Shown in pieces: positions 39,731-52,551 of a stretch of DNA of 64,000 nucleotides; the first letter of the stretch is position 1; every line of letters starts with the position of its first letter. A model generated the notes under the pieces. The model searched no databases. It was not told the origin of the DNA and was given only the letters and a program-made list of their open reading frames with translations. Both the position numbers and the translations under genes were made by a program. Origin of the DNA: Heloderma charlesbogerti (taxonomy: Eukaryota; Chordata; Lepidosauria; Squamata; Helodermatidae); contig JANEZZ010002355.1 of the NCBI GenBank assembly GCA_026122225.1, positions 744,001-808,000 of the forward strand. The letters are read 5' to 3'.

Positions 39731-42575
39731 CATAGAATCATAGAATCATAGAATGGTAGGGTTGGAAGGGGCCTACAGGCCACTGAGTCCAACCCCCTGG
39801 CCCCTGCTCAATGCAGGAATCCAAGTCAGAGCATCCCTGACAGATGGCTGTCCAGCCTTGTCTTGAAGGCCTCCAGTGTGGGAGAGCCCACCACCTCCCT
39901 AGGGAATTGGTTCCATTGTCGTATTGCTCTAACAGTCAGGAAGTTTCTCCTGATGTTCAGATGGAATCTGGCTTCCTGTAACTTCAGCCCATTATTCTGT
40001 GTCCTGCACTCTGGGATGATCGAGAAGAGATCCTGGCCTTCCTCTCTGTGACAACCTTTCAAGTACTTGAAGAGCGCTATCATATCTCCCCTCAGTCTTC
40101 TCTTCTCAAGGCTCAACATGCCCAGTTCTTTCAGTCTCTCCTCATAGGGCTTGGTTTCCAGTCCCCTGGTCATCTTTGTTGCCCTCCTCTGAACCCTCTC
40201 CAGTTTGTCTGCATCCTTCTTAAAGTGTGGTATCCAGAACTGGACACAGTACTCCAGATGAGGCCTAACCAGTGCTGAGTAGAGGGGAACTAGTACTTCC
40301 CAGGATTTGGAAGCTATACTTCTATTAATGCAGCTCAAAATAGCATTTGCCTTTTTTGCAGCCACATCACATTGTTGGCTCATATTCAGTTTGTGATAGA
40401 CAACAATTCCAAGACCTTTCTCGCTTGTAGTGTTGTTGAGCCACGTATCCCCCATCTTGTAACTGTGTATTTGGTTTCTTTTTCCTAGGTGCAGAACTTG
40501 GCATTTATCCCTATTAAATGTCATTCTGTTGTTTTCTGCTCAGCGCTCCAGTCTGTCAAGATCACTTTCAATTTTGTTTCTATCTTCCAGGGTATTAGCT
40601 ATCCCGCCCAATTTTGTGTCATCTGCAAATTTGATAAGCATTCCCTGCACCTCCTCCTCCAAGTCATTCATAAAAATGTTGAAGAGCACTGGGCCCAGGA
40701 CTGAACCTTGCGGTACCCTGCTCATTACCTCTCCCCAGTTTGAGAAGGTCCCATTGAGAAGCACTATTTGAGTCCAATTCTGTAGCCAACTGTGGATCCA
40801 CTGGATCATTGTTCCATCTAGCCCACTTTGAGCTAGTTTGCTCATCAGGATATCATGGGGCACTTTCTTGAAAGCTTTGCTGAAGTCGAGGTATATGATG
40901 TGTACAGCATTCCCACTGTCCACAAGGGAGGTTACTTGATCAAAAAATGAGATCAGATTAATCTGGCAGGATTTGTTTTTGACAAATCCATGTTGGCTTC
41001 GAGTAATCACTGCATTGTTTTCAAGGTGCTTACAGATGGATTGCTTTATCATCTGCTCCAGAATTTTCCCAGAGATTGATGTCAGACTGACTGGTCTGTA
41101 GTTCCCAGGTTCCTCCTTTTCACCCTTTTTGAAGATAGGGACAACATTAGCCCTCCTCCAGTCATCTGGCACTTCCCCCATCCTCCATGATTTCTCAAAG
41201 AGAATAGACAGCGGTTCTGAGAGTTCTTCTGCCATTTCCTTTATTACTCTAGGATGCAATTCATCTGGCCCTGGAGATTTGAAATTCAACATCATTAGGT
41301 GTTCCTTGACCATATGCCTATTGATCTCAAGCTGCAATCCTGCCCCTTCAGCCTGTACTTCTCCTTTGCTAGGGGGGTCATAGAGCCTCTTTTGGGAGAA
41401 GACTGAGCCAAAGTAGGAACTGAGCACCCCTGCCTTTTCTTTGTCATCTGTTATCATTTTGCCATCCTTATTTAATAGTTGAACTACCATTTCTTTCCTC
41501 TGCCTTTTACTATGCACGAATCTGAAGAAAGCCTTTTTGTTGTTTTTAGCATCCCTCGCTAACCTCAGCTCGTTCTCAGCTTTAGCCTTCCTGACACCAA
41601 CCCTGCAATTCTGTGCTACCTGCCTGTACTCTTCCTTTGTTACTTGGCCTTCTTTCCACTTCCTATATGTGTCCTTTTTTGTTTTCAGGTGATCTCTAAG
41701 CTTTTTGTGAAGCCACATTGGCTTCTTCTGTTGTCTTCCACCTTTTCTTCTCGTTGGAATTGTTTGTGATTGTGCCTTGAGAATTTCCTTTTTTAAAAGC
41801 TCCCACCCATCTTGGACTCCTTTTCTTGTTAGCATCGCTTGCCATGGGACCTTCCTGATCATTGTTCTGAGTTTATTAAAATCAGCTTTCCTAAAATCCA
41901 GAGTACGCGTTTGACTACACTCGGCTTTTGCTTCCTTTAGAACCAAGAACTCAAGTACAACATGGTCACTTTCCCCCAGAGTTCCTGTAACTGCTACTTC
42001 ATCCACTAAGTAATCTCTGTTGGTTAGGATCAAGTCAAGGATAGCCAATCCTCTAGTTCCTTCCTCTACTTTCTTTAGGAGGAAGGTATCTGCCACACAA
42101 GTCAGGAATTTCTTGGAGGGGCCGTGTTTTGCAGAATTTGTCTCCCAACAAATATCGGGGAAATTGAAGTCCCCCATTACTGCTACATCATGCTTCCTTA
42201 AAACATTGGCTATTTGCTTTTCAAAAGTTTCATCCTCATCTTCTCCTTGATTGGGTGGCCGGTAGTAGACTCTGACCACCAGGTTCCTTTTATTCTTTGC
42301 TCCATTTATTTTGATCCAGATGCTCTTGACGGGGCTACCAAGCTCATCCTCCTGTATTTCTGTGCAGAGATATGTATTTTTCACATACAGTGCAACCCCA
42401 CCTCCCTTTCTGTTCCTCTTGTTCTTTTGGAACAAGTTATATCCTTCAATTGCTGTATTCCAGTCAAGAGAGTCATCCCACCAAGTCTCAGTTATACCTA
42501 CCAAGTCATAATTTCACTCTTGTATTAAGAGTTCAAGTTCATTCTGTTGTTTCCCGTACTCTGGGCATGGAGTAT
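39731..42575 (-). mobile_element. CR1 LINE, about 2.8 kb, 5'-truncated
   Basis: The plus-strand left end CATAGAATCATAGAATC is the inverse of the ATTCTATG repeats that end CR1 elements. It covers endonuclease and reverse transcriptase. The 5' truncation is near 42550-42575, next to a separate MITE. It is the best-preserved LINE coding region in the window, with two in-frame stops seen in about 900 codons. Confidence 0.95.
39826..42565 (-). pseudogene. CR1 ORF2 pseudogene (endonuclease and reverse transcriptase)
   Basis: Reading from the minus strand, the first visible codons give CPEYGKQQNELELLIQE, then a stop at 42519-42517. The frame continues: endonuclease motifs VGITETWWDD, GDFNFPDICW and ESDHVVLEF; a linker with KAFFRFVHSKRQRK; RT motifs YRPVSLTSISGKILEQMI, QHGFVKNKSC, IIYLDFSKAFKKVPHD, VPQGSVLGPVLFNI and the catalytic KFADDTKLGG. 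A second stop (TGA near 40537, where the family has Trp in RWAENN) separates the C-terminal 232 codons, which are in the same frame and end FKTRLDSHLSGML. No frameshift was found. The apparent start at 42504 is a TTG inside the endonuclease domain, not a real start. Confidence 0.93.
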
Positions 42576-42829
42576 GGGTAATATCCAGCTGTGTCATTCT
42601 ACTAGTGCAAATGACATTGTGCTAGTGGAAAATAGGTCCTGAATGATGTGCACAAGGAGAATCCAACTAAAGTTCTGCTTGCACAACCAGTTATGAAAGA
42701 GGTGGACCATGTGCTCCGCTACAGCATGCTCAGCTAGCGCAAAGTACAAGCATTTGCACAACTAAAAGATTTGGCAGAGCTCCGCTAGCACTATTTGAGT
42801 TTGCAGAATGACACCATTGGATACTACCC
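42576..42829. mobile_element. MITE with GGGTA-TATCCA ends
   Basis: Ends GGGTAATATCCAGCTGTGTC and its inverse ATTGGATACTACCC, with matching inner 'tgtcattct' and 'agaatgaca'. Flanks are TAT and TGT. Related to 24832-25335. Confidence 0.7.
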
Positions 42830-44690
42830 TGTGTTTCATGGGGGCGGAGGGGAGATTTTTCATAAAACACACACCCATTTTGGCTTAGCCCTTCTTTCAT
42901 ACACCCTGTCCACTACAATGGCCCAAATGCTGTTTCCATTAGATCCCGGGCTTTTCCAAAAGGATTTGAATTCTGTGAAAACCCATATCACATCACTGAA
43001 TTACAGTCCTGTGTGCATGCAGACTATTCTCAGCCTAGGAAAAAAAAAAGAGATCCTATTGTTATGCAAACTTATTTTCCTCCAAAGAATGTTCCAAAAT
43101 TGACAAGGTAATCAATTAAAAGACTAAGGTAAAGTACTTCATAAGTCACATTAATCATGTCACTTAGTGCATAGGAAAAGTGAACATTTTTACTAGTATG
43201 CTGTAATGAGTGCTTTTGGTTATTGATGAATGGGCATAGGAAATGTTGATGTGATTTAAAGTCAGTGACGATCCAGATATTGACATCAACAAGGTTCTTC
43301 CCTTTCTGTTGTGCCATGTTTTTCCCCCCTCAGAATCACATTATGGCAAAAACTTTTAGACAACCCTAAATGCATTCTGGATATGAAATGGAAACTTCAT
43401 AATTATTGCTTTTACTTGTAACAGAACTTCTATGCTAATGCTTATGCATTTACTCAAGTACTCATTAAAACATATTACAGTTTTATGCACTAATGGTCTA
43501 ATGCCGTTCCTAGACAACCCCATCACTTCCTTGTATTTATACATATGGTACTCTGAAAAGACCCTGCAATGTTTTCCTGGAAATGTTTTTTAATAGACCC
43601 ACACAGTCTTAAATTCAAACAGCAATTTACAGAAATAATAAATATATGGTAATTAAACCAGAAAACAGAAGAACTTAAAAAAAATTGTCACCATTGACAG
43701 CATGCCAGTGAAAGTAGAATCAAGGACTGTACCAAATGAATTCTACATCAGCTAACTAGCTACCTTAATTGTCTCGGCACAGTCATCATGGCTTGAATTG
43801 ATAAGCTGTCTACTTATTGCATTCAGGTGCAGATGGTAATGGGTAGCCTAGTGTGTACACCGAAGGAAAATCTACTAGGAATATAAAGAACTTAGTTTGT
43901 TTACCAAGTGTGAATGAAGGTTAAGTAGTTAGACAAAAGCTGGCAATTTAACATAAAAACCAACAGTGTAGGTTACTATTTGAACTACAAGTGAGAGTCT
44001 GTGTATGGTGAGTTTGAGAGTCTGAAACTGAGCATAGTGGATTTGAGTCAGGGGTAATCTTCCTGGATGACACAGCTGGCAAAATGCTAGGGAAATGGTG
44101 ATGGCAAACCTGCCAATGAACCAAGGATGGACTCTCTATCTACTTATTGATTCTGTTTTAAAATTTATATTGAACCAGCCAACCAAAATATATCTATCCT
44201 AGCAGTTACTAACAATCTAAAATATCAAATCATACACTGAAACCAAAACCAAAGCCAAAGAACCAGATCAATCAGCAACAAAAGTTTACACAAACCCCAA
44301 GATCTTTCTAAGTAAAACAGTGGTTAGGTCTATTCTTGAAAATCCACAATGAACTTCATATTGCCTCTACCAACTCTCTTCCTTCTTTTTCTTGACCGCT
44401 GCCTCAGACTGTGTTCCCATCCTGCCTTTGGCCTGACATGGCCTTTGGCTCTCTTCAATGCTGTGTTGCTGCCTTGTCACTCAGTCCTCTGCATTTGATT
44501 CTCATCTGCCTGATCCAGTGCCTGCCTCCAGCTCATCTGGGACCTCTGGCACTTTGTTCTTCATCTACCGGATCTGGTGCCAGAACTCCAGTCCGTCTGT
44601 GACCATGTCTGTAGCCCTTCCTGTTCCCTTTCACCGGCACACAAGCTAGATCCAAGCTGTAGCCCATTTTGGAGCTAGGCCAAAGCCTGA
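42830..44690. other. No recognisable gene
   Basis: AT-rich unique-looking sequence. Open frames at 43072-43544 are short and unrelated to known families. Confidence 0.5.
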
Positions 44691-46854
44691 CAGGTAGAGA
44701 ATTCCACGGGGAAGGCTTCATTCCTCATCACCACACATTTCACCTCAATCTAAAATGGTGCTTGGAGCAGTGCCTCCTTTGAACACCTCAGACGGCACAT
44801 CTGTGATGAGATGCTCCTGCAGGTATTCTGAAACAATCCAGGGTTTTAGTCAAAACTAGAACTTTGAATTGGGTCTCGAAATTTAATGGAAGCTAGTTCC
44901 AGCTTGCTAAACACAAGTGTAACATGCTCTCTTAAGGTTGGGTCAATCCAGCCGATACTTTAGCCTCTCCCTGATATTTCCAAATGTTTTTCAGAGGCAG
45001 TAGAGTCCATGGTCCCACAATATGAAAAATTCAAATTGCCACAGTGCTAGAAACAAATTCGAAATGTAAAGCTAGAGATTAAGGTAGCTTATAGAGTACA
45101 CCCAGTTAAGCCATTTTTTTCTCCTGTTCCTGCCCCATCAGCTGTGAAACCCATCAAGGAACCGGCAGTTCTTTAAAGCAAAAAATCTGACCAGGTTTTG
45201 TACCTCTCAAAAACATTATGAACTTTTAAGTAAATCCATTCTCTTTCATCATCTTGGAACTCTGGCCTATCGTCAATATGGATTGGATCTATAATGTGGT
45301 GTTTTATTCTTTTATCTCTGCTGTTCACCACTCTGAAATCTTGGGATGTGAAGGGGCATATAAATCTATAAATAAATAAATAAATCTGACATAAATTGAA
45401 GCATTTGTTCTGTCTTTTCAATTATGAAACAATTTCCAATATGGTCTTCAAAATGGGAAAGGCCCTCCAGCAAGATTCCTTTAGACTTGGAATTTATCTC
45501 CTACACAGCTTTTAGCAAGAACACTTAAATCAGATACAGTTGCTACTTAGTGGCTTCTATGGGATTCTAAGCTACAGGATCAGAATCTAAAACATCCTCA
45601 GGAACTTGATGTTGTATGAAATGAAAGCTCTTTATGCTTGTCATAACTACCAGAGACTCTGCTGGGTGACCTGTAACAGTGAGGGCTATTCTGGAGTGAT
45701 GCTTGTGAAAGAGAGTGAGACTATTAGATTTCACAAAGGCATCACACTCAGGGTAACTGCCACCTATCAACCCATTTGTTTATATCCAGATAGATAAAGG
45801 GTCCTGGAGCTCAGGGCCAGCACCAAAGGTTGGTACAGTCAGGCACCTGCTCAAGGCCTAAAACCCAGCAGGGGCCCACTGGCAAGAACCCCCTAGACTT
45901 ACACCTCCTTGTCACCACTGCAACCTGCTTATTTATCTTCCTCTCACTCTGGGCCAGACAACCATGGTGGCGAGAAGGAGGAGCAGCAGATGCCACTGCC
46001 TACTTGCTCCCTGGCTCTCTGCCTGTCAGGCAAGCAAATGGTAGCAATGAAAAGAAAGAGGATGAAGACCAGTGGCAACAGGTGACAATGGCGATGAGTA
46101 GGGAGACTCACTGAGGGAGGGGGCCCATGGAAGGTGGTTTGCTCAAGGGCTCTCAAATAACAACCAGAAGCACAACTGATCTATCATCTCCTTTCTTATT
46201 GAACTCAGATGGGTTTCCAAGTATGCTGTTCACCTCTCTTTTGTATTATAGTCAAGAATAATGTGTTTCCAAGCAGGTGAAGGCTTTGGGGCTGCAAGAT
46301 CTCTGACTAAGTGAAAATACAAAGACACCATTTAAACAAAAGTAAGATTTATTTACAAAAAAACAGGACATACATTAAGGCATGCAAGAATATCAAACCA
46401 ACATAAAATTGCATGCTGACAAGTGCAAATATGTTAATTGTTCTAGCAATGGTCAAAACTCTTAACAGTTACACACACACACTGCCAATCCATACTTTAA
46501 TCAGGTATGGAAATTAAAAAAAATAGTTACATATGCCTACTGTGGGAACCTACAGCATTCAAAAACCTTGTTCAGCCATCACTATCTGAGTGTGGGGTCT
46601 CCAATGCTCACACAAAAGTTTCCCCATATGCAAAGGACTGTCCTTTGTAAGGTAGGTGACATGGCAAGGATTACTCCACTCATTTCAATAGGGGCGGCTC
46701 CATGCCTAAACAGGTTCAACAGTTCATAGACAATATCAAACAAATAAAAATGCTCTCCCTCCATCCAGCTGTTGCCTGTGTTTAGCAGTACTGAGAGATG
46801 GGTATCAAGGGTGTCTTCCTGCTGCCCAAACCATGGCAGAGACTGCAATACAGC
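44691..46854. other. Mostly unannotated; one or two possible old repeats
   Basis: About 44820-44945 ('aaaactagaactttgaattgggtc') may be an old interspersed repeat also seen near 9970-10090. About 45816-46160 starts AGGGCCAGCACC and could be a hAT-like MITE, but its right end is unclear. (AAAT)n lies at 45368-45384. Confidence 0.35.
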
Positions 46855-47148
46855 TTCACATGGCTCAGCACTGCAATACCTGACTAAGCACCTCTCCTGG
46901 CAAGAACCTACCCAGACATTATGATCAACATCTGAGGCCTTCCTCCAAGTGCCCCCTCTGAGGGAGGATCAGAAGGTGGTGACGAGGGAGAGGGTCATTT
47001 CAGTGGTGGTCCCCCAATTATGGAATGCTCTCCCCACTTAGGTCCACCTGGCGCCAACACTGTCATCTTTTCAGCACCAGGCTAAGACTTTTCTCCTAGG
47101 CATTTGATTTTATGGTATTTGATGGGTCATTTATGTTACAGGTGTGTG

Positions 47149-47197
<49 letters not shown>

Positions 47198-47290
47198 ATT
47201 CTTGCAGCTTTTTTTGTATTTGTGGTTTGTAATTTTTCTGAACCACCCAGAGAGCTTCAGCTACTGGACAGCATAGAAATAAAATGAAAA
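46855..47290 (+). mobile_element. L2-type LINE 3' end fragment with TG expansion
   Basis: 'acatggctcagcactgcaat', 'tcagaaggtggtgacgaggg', 'caattatggaatgctc' match the L2 C-terminal coding region at 34530-34760. The end 'gaaccacccagagagcttcagc' is the L2 3' end. A (TG)n tract (47142-47190) replaced part of the UTR. Confidence 0.85.
47142..47190. repeat. (TG)n microsatellite, interrupted
   Basis: Two TG runs separated by TTTG, inside the L2 3' UTR. A (GAT/GAC)n run follows at 47307-47330. Confidence 0.93.
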
Positions 47291-47330
47291 TAAGATGCTG
47301 CTGCTGATGATGATGACGACGACGACGATA

Positions 47331-48335
47331 TAGTGTATTTGGCATGCTCAGTCATTACACTCCATCATAAACAATTAGTTACTGCTGTACACTCCCTATA
47401 ATTATTTTGAAAATCAGCTAAATATAGCCAATGGGTTAAGAAATTTCAGAGGTTTGACAATGACCACACATAAAATAGTCAGCAGTGAAGATGCTAAAAA
47501 CCCAGAAGGAAAAGGAATTACACTAAAATTTTGTGTGGAAGGAACAATATTAAGAAAAATGTAGATAAATCATTCTCAAGCACCATCTGATCAGGCTGTA
47601 GTTTCTTTAACAATCTGGAACTGTCTACTGAATGAAATGGTTGAAAATGGTATTGACTGAGAGATGCAGAGCTACAAAAGATTTCAAGTGCTTTGTCTCA
47701 ATTCCAGCATCATAAAAATAACTGACTGGATAGAGCATAAGAGTTCCCCCCTCCCCTCTCTAATTTCTATGATTTTATGACTGAACTATACCCAACATTA
47801 AGCAATCAAAAGACCACTGCAGTTAGGGAAGTGTATTATTCAATCAAATGTATTATAACTCATCCACTATAATCAACAAATTGAATTAAGCCCCCTTTAA
47901 TGGTCCTGTTTTACTCACATATTCAAAGGAAAACAAAATCTTGGCAGAAGATTACGAAAAGAGGCAATAAAACATGGAGGAAATCTCATTTTCATCTTGA
48001 CCAGTTACTCTGTAACATGAATACGCAGATGTAATAATTTAGGTATTTCATTCTATCCAAGCCCAAAGGCTTTAGATAGGTAATATGACATTAATATGTC
48101 CATTAATAAATTTGCAATTAAAAGGAACGAATCAAACAGCACTGTAAGATATTCCACCTCCTGCAACTGCTTCACCACCACTACCACACAGGGCACATCA
48201 CTTCCTACTTCTCCATCACCATGAATGACCGAAGGCCACTGCTTGTCTATATCCTATTTCTACACTTTATCAGTCCACAGGCGGATGACTCATGATAGAA
48301 ACAGCCATGCTGAGGAAGGATCTCAACTCTGGTCC
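47331..48335. other. No recognisable feature
   Basis: AT-rich unique-looking sequence. Confidence 0.5.
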
Positions 48336-48343
48336 TTTTAAAC

Positions 48344-48615
48344 CAGGGATGCAGAACCTCTTTCAGCTTGAGGGCTAAATTCCTTTCTAGAGAAGCTTCT
48401 TGGGGGCACATTACAGCTCTTAACTAAACTTAAAGCTTTTACTGCCAATAAAGAAGCCTAATGAGAGGCATTTCAATCTTTGAGAATGAGGGGGAAACTG
48501 CATAAAAGAGGGGGAACTCCCAAATGATTGGTGGTTCAAGGAAAGGGATTGGGACCTTCTGGGGAACCCCAGAGGGCTGGATTGGAACCCTTGGACCTGA
48601 GGCTCTGCACCCCTA
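48344..48615. mobile_element. hAT-type MITE, GGGTGCAGAACC family, with target duplication
   Basis: Ends CAGGGATGCAGAACCTC and GAGGCTCTGCACCCCTA are inverted. Perfect octamers TTTTAAAC flank it (48336-48343, 48616-48623). This copy defines the family's boundaries and its hAT nature. Confidence 0.92.
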
Positions 48616-48633
48616 TTTTAAACGTTCTAAGGC

Positions 48634-48815
48634 TGCAATTCTATCCATAGTCACCTGACAGTAGGTGCCACTGATTGCAATGGGGCTTACTTCTGAGTAG
48701 ACCTGTGTAGGCCTGCATTGTAGCATTGTGACCAAATACGTGTCTACTCAGAGGTAAGTCTTTTTTCCCCCCCAGTGCAGCTTATTCCAAGGTAAGTATT
48801 ACAGGATTGCAATCT
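48634..48815. repeat. AATCCT...AGGATT dispersed palindromic repeats
   Basis: The first unit has 'tgcaattctatccat', 'attgcaatggggcttacttctgagtagac' type sequence; a second, inverted and decayed unit ends 'acaggattgcaatc'. Confidence 0.6.
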
Positions 48816-49024
48816 AAAAGGCCCAGGAATGAATGTACATTTGAGCCTCCCTTCCTTCTTAAACAGCACCAAATCAATGTCATTTCATTTTTCAGCTGGA
48901 GTGTACTATTTGTCAATATTGATGTGGTCCCCTCCATGTTGGAGGCCCAAGGGAATTGCCCAAATTACCCCCTCTCTTCCAGGAACTGTCTCTGCCCCCA
49001 CAATAGAGCCAGCCTGCCTTTTCA

Positions 49025-49470
49025 GCATTAGAATAAAGTGAGATGCAACATCAGCCCTCCTTGGGCACTCTTTGTCCCATGCTGAATGAGCATGCAAGGA
49101 GGGGAGTGCTTCAGCCTCACCCTCTCCATTGTCACGTCCATTTGCCCTTTACAAATGGAGGGTGACAGTCTGAACAGGAGAGACTCCTGTATTGGTGGAG
49201 GCTGTACACACAATCCAGGACCCTTGAAAATTAGGACAAATAGCACCACCGCCCCACTCATGCTCCCAAGCAACTGGCATAGGCATACTGCCGCTGCTAG
49301 TGGAGGTAAAATATAGCCATCAGAACTAGTAGCCATTGATAGCCTTCTCCTCCATGAATTTGTTTAATCCCCTTTTAAAATTATCCAAAGTGGTGACCAT
49401 CACAGCATCTGGTGGTAGCAAATTACATACTTGAACTACATGTTCCGTGAAGATCTGTCTTGAATCTCTC
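49025..49470 (-). mobile_element. Old CR1/L3-type LINE 3' end, inverted
   Basis: On the minus strand: 'ttcatggaggagaaggctatc', 'aatggctactagttctgatgg', the same text as 3410-3445 on the plus strand. A decayed coding end precedes it. Confidence 0.7.
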
Positions 49471-52400
49471 ACCAATCAGCTTCATGGTTTCTATGGCTGC
49501 TTTTAATGCAGGGCCAACCACAGTTGTTTTACTGCCTAAGATGCAGGAGCAAATTAAATTAAGTCTCTTTGTGTGCATTTTTGTGCATGTGCACATTTTT
49601 GTTAGCATTTTGTGCACATTTTTTAAAATGTGTGCATTTTTTATATTTTTGTTGTTTTGTAAATTGCATTGCAAATTTTGGAAATGTATGGCAAACTATT
49701 CCAGTTTGTTTTTTGGTTTGTGAAGTGCAAATTTGGAAGGTTTACATTGAAATGCAAGCTAAACAAATTTATCACCCTTCCCTAAATTCTACATTTTAAA
49801 AAATCATTGGGGTGGAGACCTTGTTTTGGGCATGTCACTCAGACCACTACATGCAGCCTGAAACATAAAAATGCTATCTGAAGAATTCCAAGGCAGTATC
49901 TCAAGGTACAGATGTTACTAGGAGATGTTGAATAAAAGATACAAGGAGATAATAGATAGTAGAAGCAGGACTGCATTGCACAAATTCCATATTTCCAGAA
50001 TGCAAGCTACACATGTAACACTGTGAAAAGTTGAAGTGAGTGAGTTATAGGCCAATGGACAAACCAGAAAAAAAAGTTTGTGCTTAAATTCATATTAAAA
50101 ACAATGGGATGGAAACACTCAATTAAGCCCATCTATAACTTATCATTTTATCTCTGTGTTTAAAATATACCGAGCACTAAGCCATTTCTTCAGTTTCACT
50201 TATTTGAACAGATTGCAAGGACACCTTGCTTTCTATACCTTGGGCCTCCAATCCTGAATTTAATCCATAATTAAGATTCTTATTCATTCTTCAGACTCAG
50301 GTTTATCCCCTAGATAGATAACAGCTAAAACCCTTTGGTAAATCCTGTTCTACCAAGACACTTATCCTGGGACTCATTCTTCTGCCTTTCCCTGTGTTTC
50401 AGGGAATGAAAGGGGGCAATGTTTCACAGTAATAAAAAAATGCTCATGGGGCCTTCCTCTTAATTAGATGATGTCTGACATACCTTTTATACCAAGCATG
50501 GAAAGGCCTGGTTGTTTTCATTAGAAGGAAGATACAGTAGAATCCTTCTAATTGGAATGCCTCAATGGAGACAGTCTTTGTCCTTATTTGCCAGACTCCC
50601 ACCTGGGGAACTGCAGAGACTTCACAGGAAGGGGGAACTGAGTGTTCTATGTGCTGAGATGATTGTATCTTTCCAATCCCCTCTCTCCTCCTGCTGTCAG
50701 TAGAAGCCATCAGCAGTGGCACATTCTCTAGCCACTATGTTCAGGGCAAAATCAGGCAGAAGATCACAGTAGGAAGCAAATGTAACACTTCAGGGTTGCT
50801 CGCCTTTCCCTACCAGATGTCACAAAGCCTTGCAAACACCCTCACTGCGTGAGGAAAAACACACAAAAGGCCCCAGCACCACTGAGCCATCTGTAGGTGT
50901 CCTCATTATGTAGAATGTATTAGCTCTATTGAGGAGAAGCCATTGCAGTTAAGCACTGTTCAGGCTCTGTTCTTTAAAACATTCAAATTCAGCATGGCCA
51001 AATTAGGTTAGTATGTTTATCTGAAGCTAAGCTTCAACTTAACCATCCAGACAGTTTAATAATCAATAAAGGCAATGGGGTTTGTGACATTTCTTATCTT
51101 TCCTTTTTTAGAACCATCCAGGCACTTAGCATTTTCCTCTGTTATCATACCTCGATGTGTGTTTTTTCCACCCCAACAATCCTGTATTATATGATGAGTA
51201 ATTTGCTTCCATGGACAGAAGGTCATGGTCCGTCAGCACTGTGTGCATGTTTGCAAACATTAGCACCCTTCAAGAAGTATGAGTCATTGATGTATAGTGA
51301 GGAGTGGATTCAGAATACAGCTGTGCACAAATGGCCTATCAAAATTCTCCAGCCTATTTGTGGGCAATTTCACCAAAGTTCTCCTAGGGGAGGAGAAATT
51401 CTCCAACAGTTTCTCACAGATAGGGCTCACTACTGGCAGGGGCACAGGTTCTTTCTTTTTTCCTCAGGGTTTTTGGTTTACTGCACTGCTTCAGTAGGTG
51501 GCAACAGCACCAACTGTGTTGAGGCTTCCACTTTTCTGAGGCAGAATTTTGAGTTTGTTTTGGTGCTTTTTTTGAGCTTACCTAATCACTGTGAGGTAGC
51601 TGAGGGTGCCGGGTGCATTTTCTCTCTCTATTACACATCTTTCCATTGTTCTGCAGCCTCCCAGGCCAACTGCACTTGATGCATTTCTGCCTCGGATAAC
51701 TAATGGTAAGTGGAGGCTTGTGGTCCTGTCATGGCAGGGCAGGACACAGTTTGCAAGGAGACCGCTAGGCTCCATTGCACTCTGGTGACTTCCTATTCCT
51801 AAATAACACGGTGAGGCCAACTTGCTTCCACTCGCTGACCCTCTCATGAAGCGGCTTGGGCCTGTCCTATTGCATCCACCACATGCCGAGGGTCATCTGA
51901 GAGGCAGAGATGGTGGAGAAGTCCAAATCTATGGCAAGAGGAGCTGGACAATGTCTGAGGCCTCTATGTCCGGGTACAAGGAGGCTTTCAGATCTTAGAC
52001 AAAGGTTGCACAACCTTTTTGGCCCCGAGGGTAACATCCAATGTTTGAGAGGTGCAGAGGCTGCACATGCGCGCGCGCGCGCACACACACACACACACAC
52101 ACAACATTCATTCCATGTTCCCTTATTCATTGGAGACTTCAGCAGCTAGTCCGCATTGCTTTCAAACATCCCCTCCACCTCCACTATGTTCCCCAGTTTC
52201 CAATGTTATTTCATTAAGTTTCATTGAAGTTCATTCAAAGTAATTACAGGAAATCAATTTAATTTAATCTTAATTAAAGTATTGTATTTTTTATTTCTAT
52301 GTAATAGATTTATTTTGTTTAAATGCCATGCCCCTCTTCCATTTAACTTCCCCTCTACCTCCAACATTAACTTTAACATTTTTCACACTCACTATAAAAC

Positions 52401-52551
52401 AAAAAACAGTGCACTCCCCTCACTTAGCTCTCAAGAGCAGTAACAACACTGACACTCAGACAGTCATACAGCCCTCTCAAAGTTGCTACAACAGCATCTC
52501 CTTGAACCTAATTTGAAGGTGTTCTGGCATCCAGAGAGCTGGCCTGTCTCC
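49471..52551. other. No gene; AT-rich repeat and microsatellite only
   Basis: About 49560-49700 resembles the 'gtgcattttt' repeat at 28260-28400. (GC)n(AC)n lies at 52069-52102. A 174-codon frame at 51155-51679 has no recognisable domain. Confidence 0.45.
52069..52102. repeat. (CG)n(CA)n compound microsatellite
   Basis: CGCGCGCG followed by about ten CA units. Confidence 0.92.

Noticed and set aside
42502..42504. Start codon for the CR1 ORF at 42504
   Set aside because: The codon is TTG inside the endonuclease domain; coding sequence continues upstream past a stop, so it is not a start.
51155..51679. 174-codon plus-strand frame as a possible gene
   Set aside because: No recognisable domain, no splice or codon pattern, and overlapping frames on the other strand of similar quality.
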